From: Cupriavidus taiwanensis LMG 19424
GTDB lineage: Bacteria > Pseudomonadota > Gammaproteobacteria > Burkholderiales > Burkholderiaceae
Assembly (NCBI RefSeq): GCF_000069785.1
Contig: NC_010530.1
Location: forward strand, 1,234,001-1,298,000
Direction: 5' to 3'
Length of the DNA stretch: 64,000 nt
Of the stretch, positions 16,265-25,682 are shown one piece after another. The notes under the pieces were generated by a model that was not told the DNA's origin, did not search any database, and was given only the letters and a program-made list of their open reading frames with translations. A program made the position numbers and the translations under genes. Every line of letters begins with the position of its first letter. The stretch's first letter is position 1.

Positions 16265-17266
16265 TTACTGCGTGCTGGTGGCTTTGCCTGCAGCCTTGTC
16301 CAGCTCCGCCAGGCGGCGCGACACGTCGGCCAGGCGCTTTTCCTTGTCGGCGGCGGCCAGGGTGGTGTCCGATTCGATCTTGGCCTTTTCGCGCGCCAGT
16401 TCGATCTGGCGGATCGGCACCAGCTGCGCATCGCTCGAGGGCCGGAAGCCCTGGTAGGTCAGGCTCGCCAGCACCTGCTTCTCGCGCGCCGCATCGGTGC
16501 CCTTGCCGTAGTTGACGAAGAAGCTCTGGATCGCCTTCTTCAGTTCGGGCGCCAGGTCCTTGCGGTAGACCATCGGGTCGGCCGGGATCAGCGGCGACTT
16601 CCACAGCACGCGCACCTGGTCATAGGCGTTCTTGCCCGTGTTGATGCGGTAGCGTTCCATGTTTTCGGTGTTGTTGACCGCCACGTCTACCTGCTTGTTC
16701 AGCACCGACAGCAGGTTGGTCTCATGGTTGCCGATGCGCACCGCCTTGAACAGCGTCTTGGGCTCGACCTTGTTGGCGCTCCACAGGTAGAAGCCTGGCA
16801 CCGCCGTGCCCGAGGTGGAGTTCGGATCGCCAGCGCCGTAGGTCAGGTCCTTGCCGCGCCTGATCACATCCTCGACGCTTTTCAGGTCGCTGTCCTTGTT
16901 GACTACCAGCAGCGACCAGTAGCCCGGGTTGCCGTCCTTGTCGATCACCGAGGCAAAGACCTCGCCGCTGGCGCGGTCCACCGCTTCCATGGCCGACTTG
17001 TTGCCGAACCAGGCGATCTGCACCTTGTTGAAGCGCATGCCTTCGATGATGCCGGCATAGTCGGAGGCGAAGAACGGCTTGACCGGCACGCCCAGGGTCT
17101 TGCTCAGGTCGTCGATCAGCGGCTGCCAGGCGGTTTTCAGGTTCGACGACGATTCGGTCGAGATAAAGCCGATGTTCAGGCTCTTCGCCTCCTGGGCAAA
17201 GGCGGGCAGGGCGGGGAGGGCGACCGCGGCCGAGGCCGCGACGGCGATAAAGGTTCTGCGAAGCAT
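16265..17266 (-). CDS. phnD: PhnD, periplasmic phosphonate-binding protein
   Basis: A 333-residue protein with a Sec signal peptide (LRRTFIAVAASAAVALPALPAFA-Q, cleavage near residue 24) and the PhnD body: LNIGFISTESS, the DYAGIIEGMRFNKVQIAWFG segment near residues 68-87, and DPNSTSGTAVPGFYLW around 150-165 that lines the ligand cleft. The ATG at 17266 has GGAG 7 bp upstream, which favours it over the start 36 bp earlier. It captures phosphonates, and often phosphite, in the periplasm for PhnCE. The last 60 residues are a charged coiled-coil-like tail. Confidence 0.94.
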   Translation of the reverse strand: MLRRTFIAVAASAAVALPALPAFAQEAKSLNIGFISTESSSNLKTAWQPLIDDLSKTLGVPVKPFFASDYAGIIEGMRFNKVQIAWFGNKSAMEAVDRASGEVFASVIDKDGNPGYWSLLVVNKDSDLKSVEDVIRRGKDLTYGAGDPNSTSGTAVPGFYLWSANKVEPKTLFKAVRIGNHETNLLSVLNKQVDVAVNNTENMERYRINTGKNAYDQVRVLWKSPLIPADPMVYRKDLAPELKKAIQSFFVNYGKGTDAAREKQVLASLTYQGFRPSSDAQLVPIRQIELAREKAKIESDTTLAAADKEKRLADVSRRLAELDKAAGKATSTQ

Positions 17267-17317
17267 GGGCAACTCCGGTGGAAAGCGGTTTTGGGGGAAC
17301 AAGTCTGAAGCGTCCGC

Positions 17318-18172
17318 TCAGGCGGCCGCCAGGTTCATCGTGACCAGCGCCGGCGCCGGCATGGGCACGGCCGCGGCATCGTCTTCAGCCACGGCATCGC
17401 GCAGCAGTTCATCGGCTTCGGTGCCGTAGAGGTCGCGCAGCATGGCCGGCGTCAGCGCCGCCGAGGGGCCGTCATAGACCACCTTGCCGTGGCGCAGCGC
17501 GATGACGCGGGGGCAGTAGCGCATGGCCACGTCCACCTGGTGCAGCGACACCACCACTGCCACCTTGCGGGTGCGGTTGATCTGCCTGAGCAGCGACATC
17601 ACGCGGCGCGAGGATTCCGGATCGAGCGAGGCGATCGGCTCGTCGGCCAGGATCACGCTGGCGTTCTGCACCAGCGTCCGGGCGATGGCGGCGCGCTGCT
17701 GCTGGCCGCCCGACAGCGTGGAGGCCCGCTGAAAGGCATAGTCGTCTATACCAACTTGCGCAAGCGCATCGAGCCCGCTGCGGATTTCGTCGGCCTTGAA
17801 CATGCGCAGCAACCCGCGCCACCTGGGTACGCGCGCCAGCATGCCGACCAGCACGTTGGTGATCACCGGCAGGCGTCCCACCAGGTTGAACTGCTGGAAC
17901 ACGAAACCGATCTCGCGCCGCACCTGGCGGACGTTGCCGGCCAGCCGGCCGTTGCGCTGCACGTGGCGGCCGTTGACCAGGATCTCGCCGGCGCCGGCGT
18001 CGCCGGTGACGAAGCCGGCCACGTGGCGCAGCAGCGTAGACTTGCCGGATCCGGACGCGCCCAGCAGGGCGACCATTTCGCCCGGTGCGACCTGCAGCGT
18101 GACATCGTCAAGCGCCTTGCGGTCCGCACGGAACGATTTGGTCAGCCCGCGGACTTCAATTGCGTGCGTCAT
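17318..18172 (-). CDS. phnC: PhnC, phosphonate ABC transporter ATPase
   Basis: A 284-residue ATPase with Walker [10 protein letters not shown] (38-46), signature LSGGQQQR and Walker B VILADEP followed by IASLDPE. The phosphonate-type insert [19 protein letters not shown] lies between. It starts the leftward phnCDE-phnO operon. A well-matched PHO-box-like element lies 44 bp upstream (18216-18233). The last 30 residues ([17 protein letters not shown]) extend beyond a typical PhnC and look dispensable. Confidence 0.95.
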   Translation of the reverse strand: MTHAIEVRGLTKSFRADRKALDDVTLQVAPGEMVALLGASGSGKSTLLRHVAGFVTGDAGAGEILVNGRHVQRNGRLAGNVRQVRREIGFVFQQFNLVGRLPVITNVLVGMLARVPRWRGLLRMFKADEIRSGLDALAQVGIDDYAFQRASTLSGGQQQRAAIARTLVQNASVILADEPIASLDPESSRRVMSLLRQINRTRKVAVVVSLHQVDVAMRYCPRVIALRHGKVVYDGPSAALTPAMLRDLYGTEADELLRDAVAEDDAAAVPMPAPALVTMNLAAA

Positions 18173-18215
18173 GTCGTCTCCCCTGTGAATGACCTGCGCA
18201 TTCTGGCGGGGGTGG

Positions 18216-18233
18216 ATGACAGAACGATGACTG
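18216..18233 (-). promoter_or_regulatory. PHO box upstream of phnC
   Basis: The minus strand reads CAGTCAT-CGTT-CTGTCAT, two 7-bp PhoB half-sites with the canonical 4-bp spacer and 13 of 14 matches to CTGTCAT. It is 44 bp upstream of the phnC start. It argues that phosphonate uptake is switched on by phosphate starvation through PhoB. The divergent beta-lactamase gene begins 128 bp on the other side and might also feel it. Confidence 0.68.
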
Positions 18234-18360
18234 GCGGACCGATCCGCAACGGTGTTCGACCACCGGTTTGGGCCATCGAGGACGGGGAGCCGGTAAAGTC
18301 TCGCTTATTTCCCGCGCCGGCGGCGCTGCTTGCCGGCGCATCACGGTACAACGATTGGAT

Positions 18361-19554
18361 ATGAACAAGATTTTTCAAAAGGCAATGCCAGCCATTGCCG
18401 CCGCCGCGGCGCTGCTTTACGGCGCCGGTGCCCATGCCGCCGAGCGTGTCGATGCGGCCGCGCTCAAGCGCGTCGTCGACGCGGCGATCCAGCCGGTGAT
18501 GCAGGCGCACGATGTGCCGGGCATGGCCGTGGCCGTCACCGCCGGCGGCAAGCAGTATGCCTTCCACTACGGCGTCGCGGCGAAAGCCGGCGGCCGCAAG
18601 GTGGATGCCGACACGCTGTTCGAGATTGGTTCGGTCAGCAAGACCTTCACCGCGACCCTGGCGGCGTATGCGCAGGCGCGCGGCGACCTGTCGCTGGCCG
18701 ATAATGCAGCGAAATACCTGCCGCAACTCGCGGGCAGCAGCGTGGGCGCGACCAGCCTGCTGGACCTGGGCACCTATGCAGCCGGCGGGCTGCCGCTGCA
18801 GTTCCCGGAGGCCGTCACCGATACCGGCAAGATGGTCGACTATTTCCGCAACTGGCGTCCCCGCTTTGCCGCCGGGACCCACCGGCAATACTCGAACCCC
18901 AGCATCGGCCTGTTCGGCTACCTGGCGGCGCGCAGCATGGGGCAGCCGTTCGATGCGCTGATGGAAAAGATGCTGTTCCCTGCGCTTGGGCTGCGCAACA
19001 CCTACATCACGGTGCCGAAGGCGCGCATGGGGGACTATGCCTATGGCTACGCGAAGGACGGCAAGCCGGTCCGCGTGACGCCGGGGGTGCTGGATGCCGA
19101 GGCCTACGGCGTCAAAACCACCGCGTCCGACATGATGCGCTTCGTCATGGCCAATATCGACAGCAGCGGGCTGGACGATACCCTGCAGCGCGCGCTGGCC
19201 ACGACCCGCACCGGCTACTTCAAGGTCGGCGACATGGTCCAAGGGCTGGCGTGGGAAATGTACGCCTGGCCGGCGCAGCGCGACAGCGTCCTCGCCGGCA
19301 GCTCGCCGCAGGTGGTGTTCGAGGCCAACCCGGTGGCGCGGCTGGATCCGCCGCAGGCGGCGCGCAGCGGCATGCTGGTCAACAAGACCGGCTCGACCAA
19401 TGGGTTCGGCACCTACGTTGCCTACGTGCCTTCGCAGCGCATTGGCATCGTGATGCTGGCAAACAAGAACTACCCGGTCGCGGAGCGCGTGAAGGCGGCG
19501 TTCAAGGTGCTGCAGTATCTGGACGGACAGCCGGTGGGGGAGGGCAAGCCTTGA
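18361..19554 (+). CDS. ampC: Class C (AmpC-type) beta-lactamase
   Basis: A 397-residue serine beta-lactamase of class C length. The signal peptide ends near AHA-A (residue 26). It has all three catalytic motifs: SVSK with nucleophile Ser91 and Lys94, YSN (177-179) and KTG (342-344). It should hydrolyse cephalosporins and penicillins in the periplasm. The ATG at 18361 gives a classical signal peptide. No divergent ampR is present, since the neighbour is phnC, so AmpR-type induction from a linked gene is not expected. Esterase or D,D-peptidase homologues share these motifs, but the length and KTG-STNGFG context favour AmpC. Confidence 0.88.
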   Translation: MNKIFQKAMPAIAAAAALLYGAGAHAAERVDAAALKRVVDAAIQPVMQAHDVPGMAVAVTAGGKQYAFHYGVAAKAGGRKVDADTLFEIGSVSKTFTATLAAYAQARGDLSLADNAAKYLPQLAGSSVGATSLLDLGTYAAGGLPLQFPEAVTDTGKMVDYFRNWRPRFAAGTHRQYSNPSIGLFGYLAARSMGQPFDALMEKMLFPALGLRNTYITVPKARMGDYAYGYAKDGKPVRVTPGVLDAEAYGVKTTASDMMRFVMANIDSSGLDDTLQRALATTRTGYFKVGDMVQGLAWEMYAWPAQRDSVLAGSSPQVVFEANPVARLDPPQAARSGMLVNKTGSTNGFGTYVAYVPSQRIGIVMLANKNYPVAERVKAAFKVLQYLDGQPVGEGKP

Positions 19555-19728
19555 AGGGGGGAGAAAAGCCGAAGGGATCGCCAGCGACATCGCAATGCAG
19601 TGCCGTAATGCCTGGAAGCACCAAAAATTTTCGTCAGTGACGGAATAGTCCAGACACCTCAGGTGTATACGCAGGAAACCATCCCGACCCAGGCCCACGC
19701 CAGTCCGTGGCCAACCGGAGACCCCGCG

Positions 19729-20187
19729 ATGCAACGAAGTTCCTCATCTCATGGCGCCCGCACCGCGGTGCACGCGTTGGCGGCACTGTGCCTGTCGGCC
19801 GCGAGCCTGGCCGCGCCGGCCGAGAACGCGCACCAGCACCCGGGCCAGGCGGCACCTCCGCCCTTCATCGCCAGCACCGCGAAACCCTATGCCGCCCTGA
19901 TCGACGACGCCATGAACGTAATGCACCACGGCATGACGCAGGCCCCGACCAACGGCATCCCCGACCACGACTTCGTCGCCATGATGATTCCGCACCACCA
20001 GGGCGCGATCGACATGGCCAAGGCGCTGCTGCTGTACGGCAAGGATCCGGCGCTGCGCAACCTGGCCCAGGGCATCATCACCGAGCAGCAGAACGAGATT
20101 CGCCTGATGCAGGCGTGGCTGCTGCGCTACCAGGCCACGCTGCCGCAGTCCATGCCGCCCCAGCCGTCCCAATCCCAGCCGCGTTGA
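19729..20187 (+). CDS. DUF305 family exported protein
   Basis: A 152-residue protein. The ATG at 19729 is preceded by GGAG 8 bp upstream and gives a signal peptide (TAVHALAALCLSAASLAAPA). The mature part has the DUF305 motif MMIPHHQGAIDMAK near residues 85-98, rich in His and Met, as in periplasmic proteins linked to copper or metal handling. His and Met also cluster in MNVMHHGM. The 54-bp gap to the YVTN gene on the same strand suggests co-transcription. Function in this family is not established. Confidence 0.82.
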   Translation: MQRSSSSHGARTAVHALAALCLSAASLAAPAENAHQHPGQAAPPPFIASTAKPYAALIDDAMNVMHHGMTQAPTNGIPDHDFVAMMIPHHQGAIDMAKALLLYGKDPALRNLAQGIITEQQNEIRLMQAWLLRYQATLPQSMPPQPSQSQPR

Positions 20188-20241
20188 CTGCCTGTGCCGG
20201 TCCTGCGCCCCATGCCACCCGTATCCCGCCCCGTAACTGCC

Positions 20242-21630
20242 ATGTACAAAAGAACGCTTGCCGCCCTGGCCATTTCACTCGGCGCGCCGATCGCCGGCGC
20301 CGCCCCTCAACCGCAGGACCGCGTCTATACCGCGGACCAGAACAGCAACACCGTGTCGGTGATCGACCCCGCCGGCAACCGGTTGCTGGGACAGATCCGG
20401 CTGGGCAATGCGCGGCCCGACGTGCTGTCGCCGCTGTACAAGGGGGAGCTCAACGTGCACGGCCTTGGGTTCTCCCCGGACCACCGGACGCTGATCGCCA
20501 TCTCCAATGGCTCCAACTCGGTCGCGTTTATCGATACCGCCACCAACCGGGTCAAGGGCATCGCCTATATCGGGCGCTCGCCGCATGAGGGCTTTTTCAC
20601 TGCCGACGGAAAAGAGGTATGGGTGGTGGTGCGCGGCGAAGACTATATCTCCGTGATCGATCCCGCCACGTTCCGCGAGACCCGGCGCATCCCGACCACG
20701 GCCGGGCCCGGCATGGTGCTGTTCCACCCGGCGGGCAAGCTGGCTTTCGTCGTGTCCAGCTTCAATCCGGTGGTGGACGTGATCGACGTCAGGGCGCACA
20801 AGGTGGTGAAGCGGCTCGACGTGGCCAGTCCATTCTCGCCATTCCTGCAATTCTCGCCGGACTTCAGGGAAGTCTGGATGACGCACAAGGACGTGGGCAA
20901 GGTCACGCGTATCGATACCGAGAAGCTGGCAGTGAAGGGCGTGTTCGATACCGGCTTCATCACCAATCACCTGGCCTTTGCCCGTACCGCGCGCGGCACG
21001 CTGGCCTACGTGACAGTCGGCGGCGAGAACGTGGTGAAGGTGTTCACCACGGACGCCACGCCCACGCTGACCGCGACCATCCCTGTCGGCGCGCTGCCGC
21101 ATGGCATCTGGGCCGCCGACGACGGCTCGCGCGTCTATGTCGGCCTGGAGAACGGCGACGCGGTCGATGTGATCGACACCGCGGAAAACCGCGTCATCGC
21201 GCGCGTACCGGTGGGCCAGGCGCCGCAGGCGCTGGTCTATGTCAGCAACGCCGTGCCCGGCGGCGCAGGCAGCGCCAACCTGGTGCCGAGCGCGAACACC
21301 GAGCCGCTCAACGTTGCGCTCAAGCCGGTCCGCGGCGATGCCAGGGGCTTCGTGGTGGCGCGCAACCTGGGCGTGGTCGACGCGCTGGAGGTGTCGCTGT
21401 TCAAGCTGAAGCCGGAAACGCAATACAGCATCTACGTGGGCGGGCAGAAGACGCCGGTGGCAAGCTTGCGGACCAATCCGGCCGGCATGGCCAACGGCAC
21501 CGCGATCGGGCCGCTGCGAGAGGTGGTGCCGACGCTGTCGCCGCAGGCGCCGTCACCGGTGCAGCTGGTGGTGATGGAGGGGACCGCGGCGCCGGACCCG
21601 GCCAACGCGGTGCTGGTCAGCGCGCCGTAG
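20242..21630 (+). CDS. YVTN-type beta-propeller exported protein
   Basis: A 462-residue protein with a short signal peptide (TLAALAISLGAPIAGAA). Seven or so repeats of about 40 residues follow, carrying the motif NTVSVIDPAGNRLLGQI, NSVAFIDTATNRVKGI, DYISVIDPATFRETRRI, DAVDVIDTAENRVIARV and similar. These are blades of a YVTN/cytochrome-D1-like propeller. After about residue 350 an Ig-like C-terminal part follows. It probably acts in the periplasm as a scaffold or binding protein. It follows the DUF305 gene and converges on the large lipoprotein gene 23 bp downstream. Confidence 0.85.
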   Translation: MYKRTLAALAISLGAPIAGAAPQPQDRVYTADQNSNTVSVIDPAGNRLLGQIRLGNARPDVLSPLYKGELNVHGLGFSPDHRTLIAISNGSNSVAFIDTATNRVKGIAYIGRSPHEGFFTADGKEVWVVVRGEDYISVIDPATFRETRRIPTTAGPGMVLFHPAGKLAFVVSSFNPVVDVIDVRAHKVVKRLDVASPFSPFLQFSPDFREVWMTHKDVGKVTRIDTEKLAVKGVFDTGFITNHLAFARTARGTLAYVTVGGENVVKVFTTDATPTLTATIPVGALPHGIWAADDGSRVYVGLENGDAVDVIDTAENRVIARVPVGQAPQALVYVSNAVPGGAGSANLVPSANTEPLNVALKPVRGDARGFVVARNLGVVDALEVSLFKLKPETQYSIYVGGQKTPVASLRTNPAGMANGTAIGPLREVVPTLSPQAPSPVQLVVMEGTAAPDPANAVLVSAP

Positions 21631-21653
21631 GGTGCCGGCAAAGGGCCGGGCGC

Positions 21654-23693
21654 TCAAGGCACATTGCTCTGGGTGAAATCGAACGGCTTGCCGGCCACGT
21701 CATAGGCGCCGCCGAACTCGAAGGGCGCATTGCCCGACTTGCCAACGCCGATATGCAGCGCGGTATTGCCGCCTTGCAGGGCAATCGGCGCATAGCGGTA
21801 GTTCATCACCTGCCTGCCGGTGTAGTCCGTAATGGTGATGACGCTGGTCAGCAGCGGGTTCTGCTGGGTCTCGTCGACCGTGATGGGATCGACGATGCGC
21901 GAGTCCTGCAGCGTCTTCTCGACGGTCAGGCCCACCATGTCGACCAGCTGGACCTTCTGCGCGCCGCGAGATACCACCCACAGCCTGGTGTTGGAATTGC
22001 CCAGTCCCACGTTAACATGGTGCTTCATGCTGGTGGGGTTCTTGCCGACCTGCACGCTCGGCATCTCCTCGATCAGCCGGGGGTCCGGATTGCGGCCGGA
22101 CTGCAGGCCGGCCACGGAGAACGCGCGGATCTTGCCTTCTTCCGTGGCCACCCAGGCGCGGCCGGGAATCGGCAGGATCGAGATCCTGACCGCCGTGGGC
22201 TTCTGCGGCAAGCGGATCGACTTGACGATGGTCGGCGCGAAATTGTCGACGGCAAATACGGGGGGCCACTGGGCATCGCCCAGGCCGGTGTTGGCCAGCG
22301 TCGATTGCAGCGCGGCGTGGCTGCTTTCGAAGTAGGCCCGGTTGACCTTGTCGAACAGCGGCTTCATGTCGAGGAAGATCACCTTTTTCTCGGACTTCGA
22401 GATCACCGCCGCGACGCCGGCCCGGGACACCAGCCTGCCGTTGATGCCCGTGCGCGTGAAGCTCTTCTGGTTGGCGCCGCTGGTGGCCGGGTTCACGTCG
22501 GTCATGGTCCGGCTGGCGCCGCGCCGGCCGACCGGGTCGATCAGCCAGCCTTGCGTGCTGTTGTCCTGCATCACGCCAAAATCCGTTACCGCGGAGATGT
22601 CCGTGGGCGCCACCATGCCGGGCAGGTCGATAAAGCCCAGCAGCTTGATAAAGACGAAGTTGGACATGTTGCGCAGGCCGGGGTAAAGGCCTGGCCATGA
22701 ACCCGCGCTGGAATCATAGGGCCCGCCGACCTTGCTGCCATCGGCCAGGCTGCCCAGCGCCAGCACGGCTACCTGGCCCTTGAAGCTGGCGGTATCCCAC
22801 ACCGTGACCAGCGCGAATTCTGAATTGGTCGTGATCGCAATCGCCGTGGGCACCTTGCCCGCAGGCAATTTCACCGCCGCGGAGTGCGAGGCGGTATTGC
22901 TGCCGACCGAGGCAATCAACCCGTTCTGGAACGCGATCAACGCCTGGGCGCAGTCGTGTTCGCTGCAGCGTCCCATGGCAATCGGGCGCCTGGGCAATTC
23001 GCCGCCGTTGGCGGCAATGTGATTGTTCAGCTGGGGATCGGTCGCGACATGCCCGTAAACCCACGGCAGCTGCGGTTTCTCGGCGACCGTCCCGGCACTC
23101 AGGGCCAGCGTCAGCAGCGAGGTCACGCCAGGGTCCGAGGCCGCATCGCCGCGATAAATGACATCCCCCATATTGCTGCCGTAATCGTTGCGGGAACAAT
23201 CCAGCTGGCCCAGCTGATAGATGACCTTCAGGCTGTAATCCAGCTCGGCCTTGGGGAATTCCTTCTGGTAGCACGCGTTGGCATGCGGATAGAAGGTCTT
23301 GTCGCCCGGCTGCCAGTGGGTGGGCGCCGACGCCACCGGCCGGGTATTGGCCGGGCCATAACGATAGGCGATGGCCTCGTCGCTGCTGTAGTCGGAGGCA
23401 ATGGCCAGGTAGGCGTCCCGCACCAGCTTGCCGTCGGCATCCAGGATGTCGTCGAACCAGGGTCGCGGTGGTGCTGCCGGCGCTGGCGCCGGTCGTTCCG
23501 AGGGCAGCTGCGCGGGCACAGGCTTGGACGCAGCCGCCACGGATGCCGTCCCCGGCGGCAAGGGTGCCGCGGTGCGCCGGTCGGCCTCGCGCTCGCACCC
23601 GGCCGTTGCCAGCACGACCACGCAGACGGCGAACGTCAGGTTCACGGTCCGGCGCAAGGCAATGTGGTGCGATGGCAAGCGTTTCGCAGGCAT
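21654..23693 (-). CDS. Large lipoprotein of unknown function
   Basis: A 679-residue protein with a lipoprotein signal peptide: hydrophobic residues 19-30, then lipobox TAGC with the lipidated cysteine at position 33. A Pro/Ala-rich linker (about 45-80) precedes a large globular domain. That domain shows recurring beta-hairpin segments such as AIAITTNSEFALVTVWDTASFKGQVAVLALG and RAWVATEEGKIRAFSVAG, suggesting a propeller. Cysteines in NACYQKEF, LDCSRND and GRCSEHDC could form disulfides. I do not recognise the family. It converges on the YVTN gene, another propeller, so a shared envelope role is possible but unproven. Confidence 0.7.
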   Translation of the reverse strand: MPAKRLPSHHIALRRTVNLTFAVCVVVLATAGCEREADRRTAAPLPPGTASVAAASKPVPAQLPSERPAPAPAAPPRPWFDDILDADGKLVRDAYLAIASDYSSDEAIAYRYGPANTRPVASAPTHWQPGDKTFYPHANACYQKEFPKAELDYSLKVIYQLGQLDCSRNDYGSNMGDVIYRGDAASDPGVTSLLTLALSAGTVAEKPQLPWVYGHVATDPQLNNHIAANGGELPRRPIAMGRCSEHDCAQALIAFQNGLIASVGSNTASHSAAVKLPAGKVPTAIAITTNSEFALVTVWDTASFKGQVAVLALGSLADGSKVGGPYDSSAGSWPGLYPGLRNMSNFVFIKLLGFIDLPGMVAPTDISAVTDFGVMQDNSTQGWLIDPVGRRGASRTMTDVNPATSGANQKSFTRTGINGRLVSRAGVAAVISKSEKKVIFLDMKPLFDKVNRAYFESSHAALQSTLANTGLGDAQWPPVFAVDNFAPTIVKSIRLPQKPTAVRISILPIPGRAWVATEEGKIRAFSVAGLQSGRNPDPRLIEEMPSVQVGKNPTSMKHHVNVGLGNSNTRLWVVSRGAQKVQLVDMVGLTVEKTLQDSRIVDPITVDETQQNPLLTSVITITDYTGRQVMNYRYAPIALQGGNTALHIGVGKSGNAPFEFGGAYDVAGKPFDFTQSNVP

Positions 23694-24203
23694 GGGTCTT
23701 TATGCGGCGCGAAGGGAAATCGTGAGGGCGCGAACATCCGGCAAGGGGGACTTTGGCAGCTTTCGGGGCGCCACTTAGTACGCCAGCACATATTTCTGGT
23801 GCATTTCCTTGCGCGCCCGCGGTGCATGTCTGCATTGTTATCGGTAATCGCCCCAATCGACGTGCCAGCGCGCTGGCATCCTGCGCTGGCCGCTCCGGCA
23901 CGCTGCTTGCTTTTTGCCACAAAACGACATAGGTTTCCTCATGCATATCGGTTGGACCCATCCGTTCACCGACTGCATCAGGGGTCGAGAAACCACCCGG
24001 CAAAGCGCGGCACCAGAACGCGCGTACGGGGCGGTTTCGATAAATCGGACTGGGAGGGAATCGATTTGTCGTGGCGGCGTGGGCATTCCGGCCAACGCCG
24101 CTTCGGTGTTGCGTCGGCGGCCATGCAGTCGGCCTGCCAGCCCGAGTATGACCGGCTCCCCTGTGCCTCCGCGATGATCCATCTGCCCCCGCGTGTGCAA
24201 AGC
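23694..24203. other. 510-bp divergent intergenic region
   Basis: This separates the lipoprotein gene from the histidine kinase gene. I see no convincing gene. A possible 87-codon frame at 23914-24177 is Arg/Ser/Pro-rich and looks like chance. The stretch at about 23770-23860 is less GC-rich than its surroundings and is where promoters for both directions would be expected. No clear operator repeat was found. Confidence 0.5.
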
Positions 24204-25682
24204 ATGACGATCCGCATGAGAACGTTTGCCCTGTCGGCGGTCTTCATGCTGGTGGTGTTTCTGCTGGTGACCTGGATGGTTTCGTACCAGATGGTCAGCC
24301 ATTCCCGGCAGGACCGTAAACAAGTCCAGGCCGTCTACGTGGCCAGCAAGGAAAAAGAGCTGCGCCACTACGTCGAACTCGGCCATGCCGCGCTGGTTCG
24401 CATCGCGCAAGGCAGCGGCGAGGAAGCTGCGCTGCAGCAACAGGTGCTCGCCGCGCTCTCGCGCATGCATTTTGGCAACGACGGCTATTTCTTTGTCTAC
24501 GACCGCTTCGGCAACGTGCTGCTGAACCCGGGCAGCATGGGCATCGACGGGGTCGACTTCTGCGACCCCGCCGATACCGGCAGCGACCAGGCCAAAATGC
24601 TGATCAGCCAGGCCCACGCGGGCGGCGGCATTGTCCGATACAACTGGATCAAGCCGTCCTCGCGGGCCGAAGCGCCAAAGATGTCGTATGTGAGGACTGC
24701 CGACCAATGGGGATGGATCATCGGCGCTGGCCTCTACATGGACGACATCGAGCGCGAACTGGCGGCATTCGATGCCAACGCGTCGCGCACGCTGCGTGAT
24801 ACCCAGATGCGGCTGACGGCCTTCGCAATCGGTTCGGTCATGCTGATCAGCCTTGCCGGCCTGGCGTGGAACCTGCGCAACTCGCGCATCTCCCGCGAGA
24901 AACTGCGGCGCCTGGCGCGCCGCGTGGTGAGTTCGCAGGAAGAGGAACGGGCGCGCGTGGCACGCGAACTGCATGATGGCGTGGTGCAGGTGCTGGTGTC
25001 GTCCAAGTATCTGCTGGAAACAGCGCAGGTTCATCTGGAACAGGACGCCACGCAAGCGCTGCAGAAGAACCCGGCGCAGGAGCGCCCGCCATCGCGCGGC
25101 CACGCGCCGCAGGCGCTGCTGGCGCAGGGGCTGGGCCGCCTGCAGGAGGCTTTGGTAGAAATCCGCCGCGTCTCGCACGGCCTGCATCCGGCCTTGCTTG
25201 CCGACCTGGGACTGGCCGCCGCGCTGCGCATGCTGGTCGAGCAATTGCGCCCGCAGCGCGCCGTCGACCTGCGCTTCACCGAGCAAGGCGCCATCCCGGC
25301 GCTGTCGCAGGCCCAGCGGACCGCGTTGTTCCGGGTTGCGCAGGAGGCATTGAATAACGCCATGACGCACGCGCGGGCCGGCTGGGTCCAGGTCACGCTG
25401 GCCGGCAGCGCCCATCACGTCGCGCTGACGATCGCGGACAACGGCCAAGGCTTCGACCTGAACAAGGTCCGCGCCGACGGCAAGGGCGGCATCGGCCTGC
25501 GCAATATGCGCGAACGCATCGAAAGCCTGGAAGGCAGCGACTTTGCCGTGCATACCGGCCCCGACGGCACGCGTGTCGAGGCACGGCTGCGCCTGGCGCA
25601 GCCAGAGCCCGCCACACAAGCCAGGACCCGCGCCGCGCGCAGGCCTGGCCATCATTCCCCTGCAAGGAGACCTGCCGCATGA
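24204..25682 (+). CDS. Sensor histidine kinase with periplasmic Cache domain (NarX/DegS type)
   Basis: A 492-residue membrane kinase. A first transmembrane helix lies at about residues 7-29. A periplasmic single-Cache domain (about 40-190; HFGNDGYFFVYDRFGNVLLNPG is its core) is followed by a second helix at about 200-220. The HisKA_3 dimerisation region has phospho-acceptor His257 in ARELHDGVVQ, and the HATPase domain has NNAMTHA, DNGQGFD and GGIGLRNMRER. Cache domains of this kind bind small carboxylates or amino acids. The reading frame is open far upstream, but the preceding residues are not kinase-like. ATG 24204 is chosen because it gives a short N-terminus before the first helix. Its stop overlaps the response regulator start by 4 bp. 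Confidence 0.92.
   Translation: MTIRMRTFALSAVFMLVVFLLVTWMVSYQMVSHSRQDRKQVQAVYVASKEKELRHYVELGHAALVRIAQGSGEEAALQQQVLAALSRMHFGNDGYFFVYDRFGNVLLNPGSMGIDGVDFCDPADTGSDQAKMLISQAHAGGGIVRYNWIKPSSRAEAPKMSYVRTADQWGWIIGAGLYMDDIERELAAFDANASRTLRDTQMRLTAFAIGSVMLISLAGLAWNLRNSRISREKLRRLARRVVSSQEEERARVARELHDGVVQVLVSSKYLLETAQVHLEQDATQALQKNPAQERPPSRGHAPQALLAQGLGRLQEALVEIRRVSHGLHPALLADLGLAAALRMLVEQLRPQRAVDLRFTEQGAIPALSQAQRTALFRVAQEALNNAMTHARAGWVQVTLAGSAHHVALTIADNGQGFDLNKVRADGKGGIGLRNMRERIESLEGSDFAVHTGPDGTRVEARLRLAQPEPATQARTRAARRPGHHSPARRPAA

Noticed and set aside
23914..24177. An 87-codon frame upstream of the histidine kinase
   Set aside because: Composition and lack of any motif suggest chance, although promoter sequence probably lies here.
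22884..24203. Upstream extension of the histidine kinase frame
   Set aside because: The extra 440 codons overlap the lipoprotein gene on the other strand and have no kinase or sensor features.
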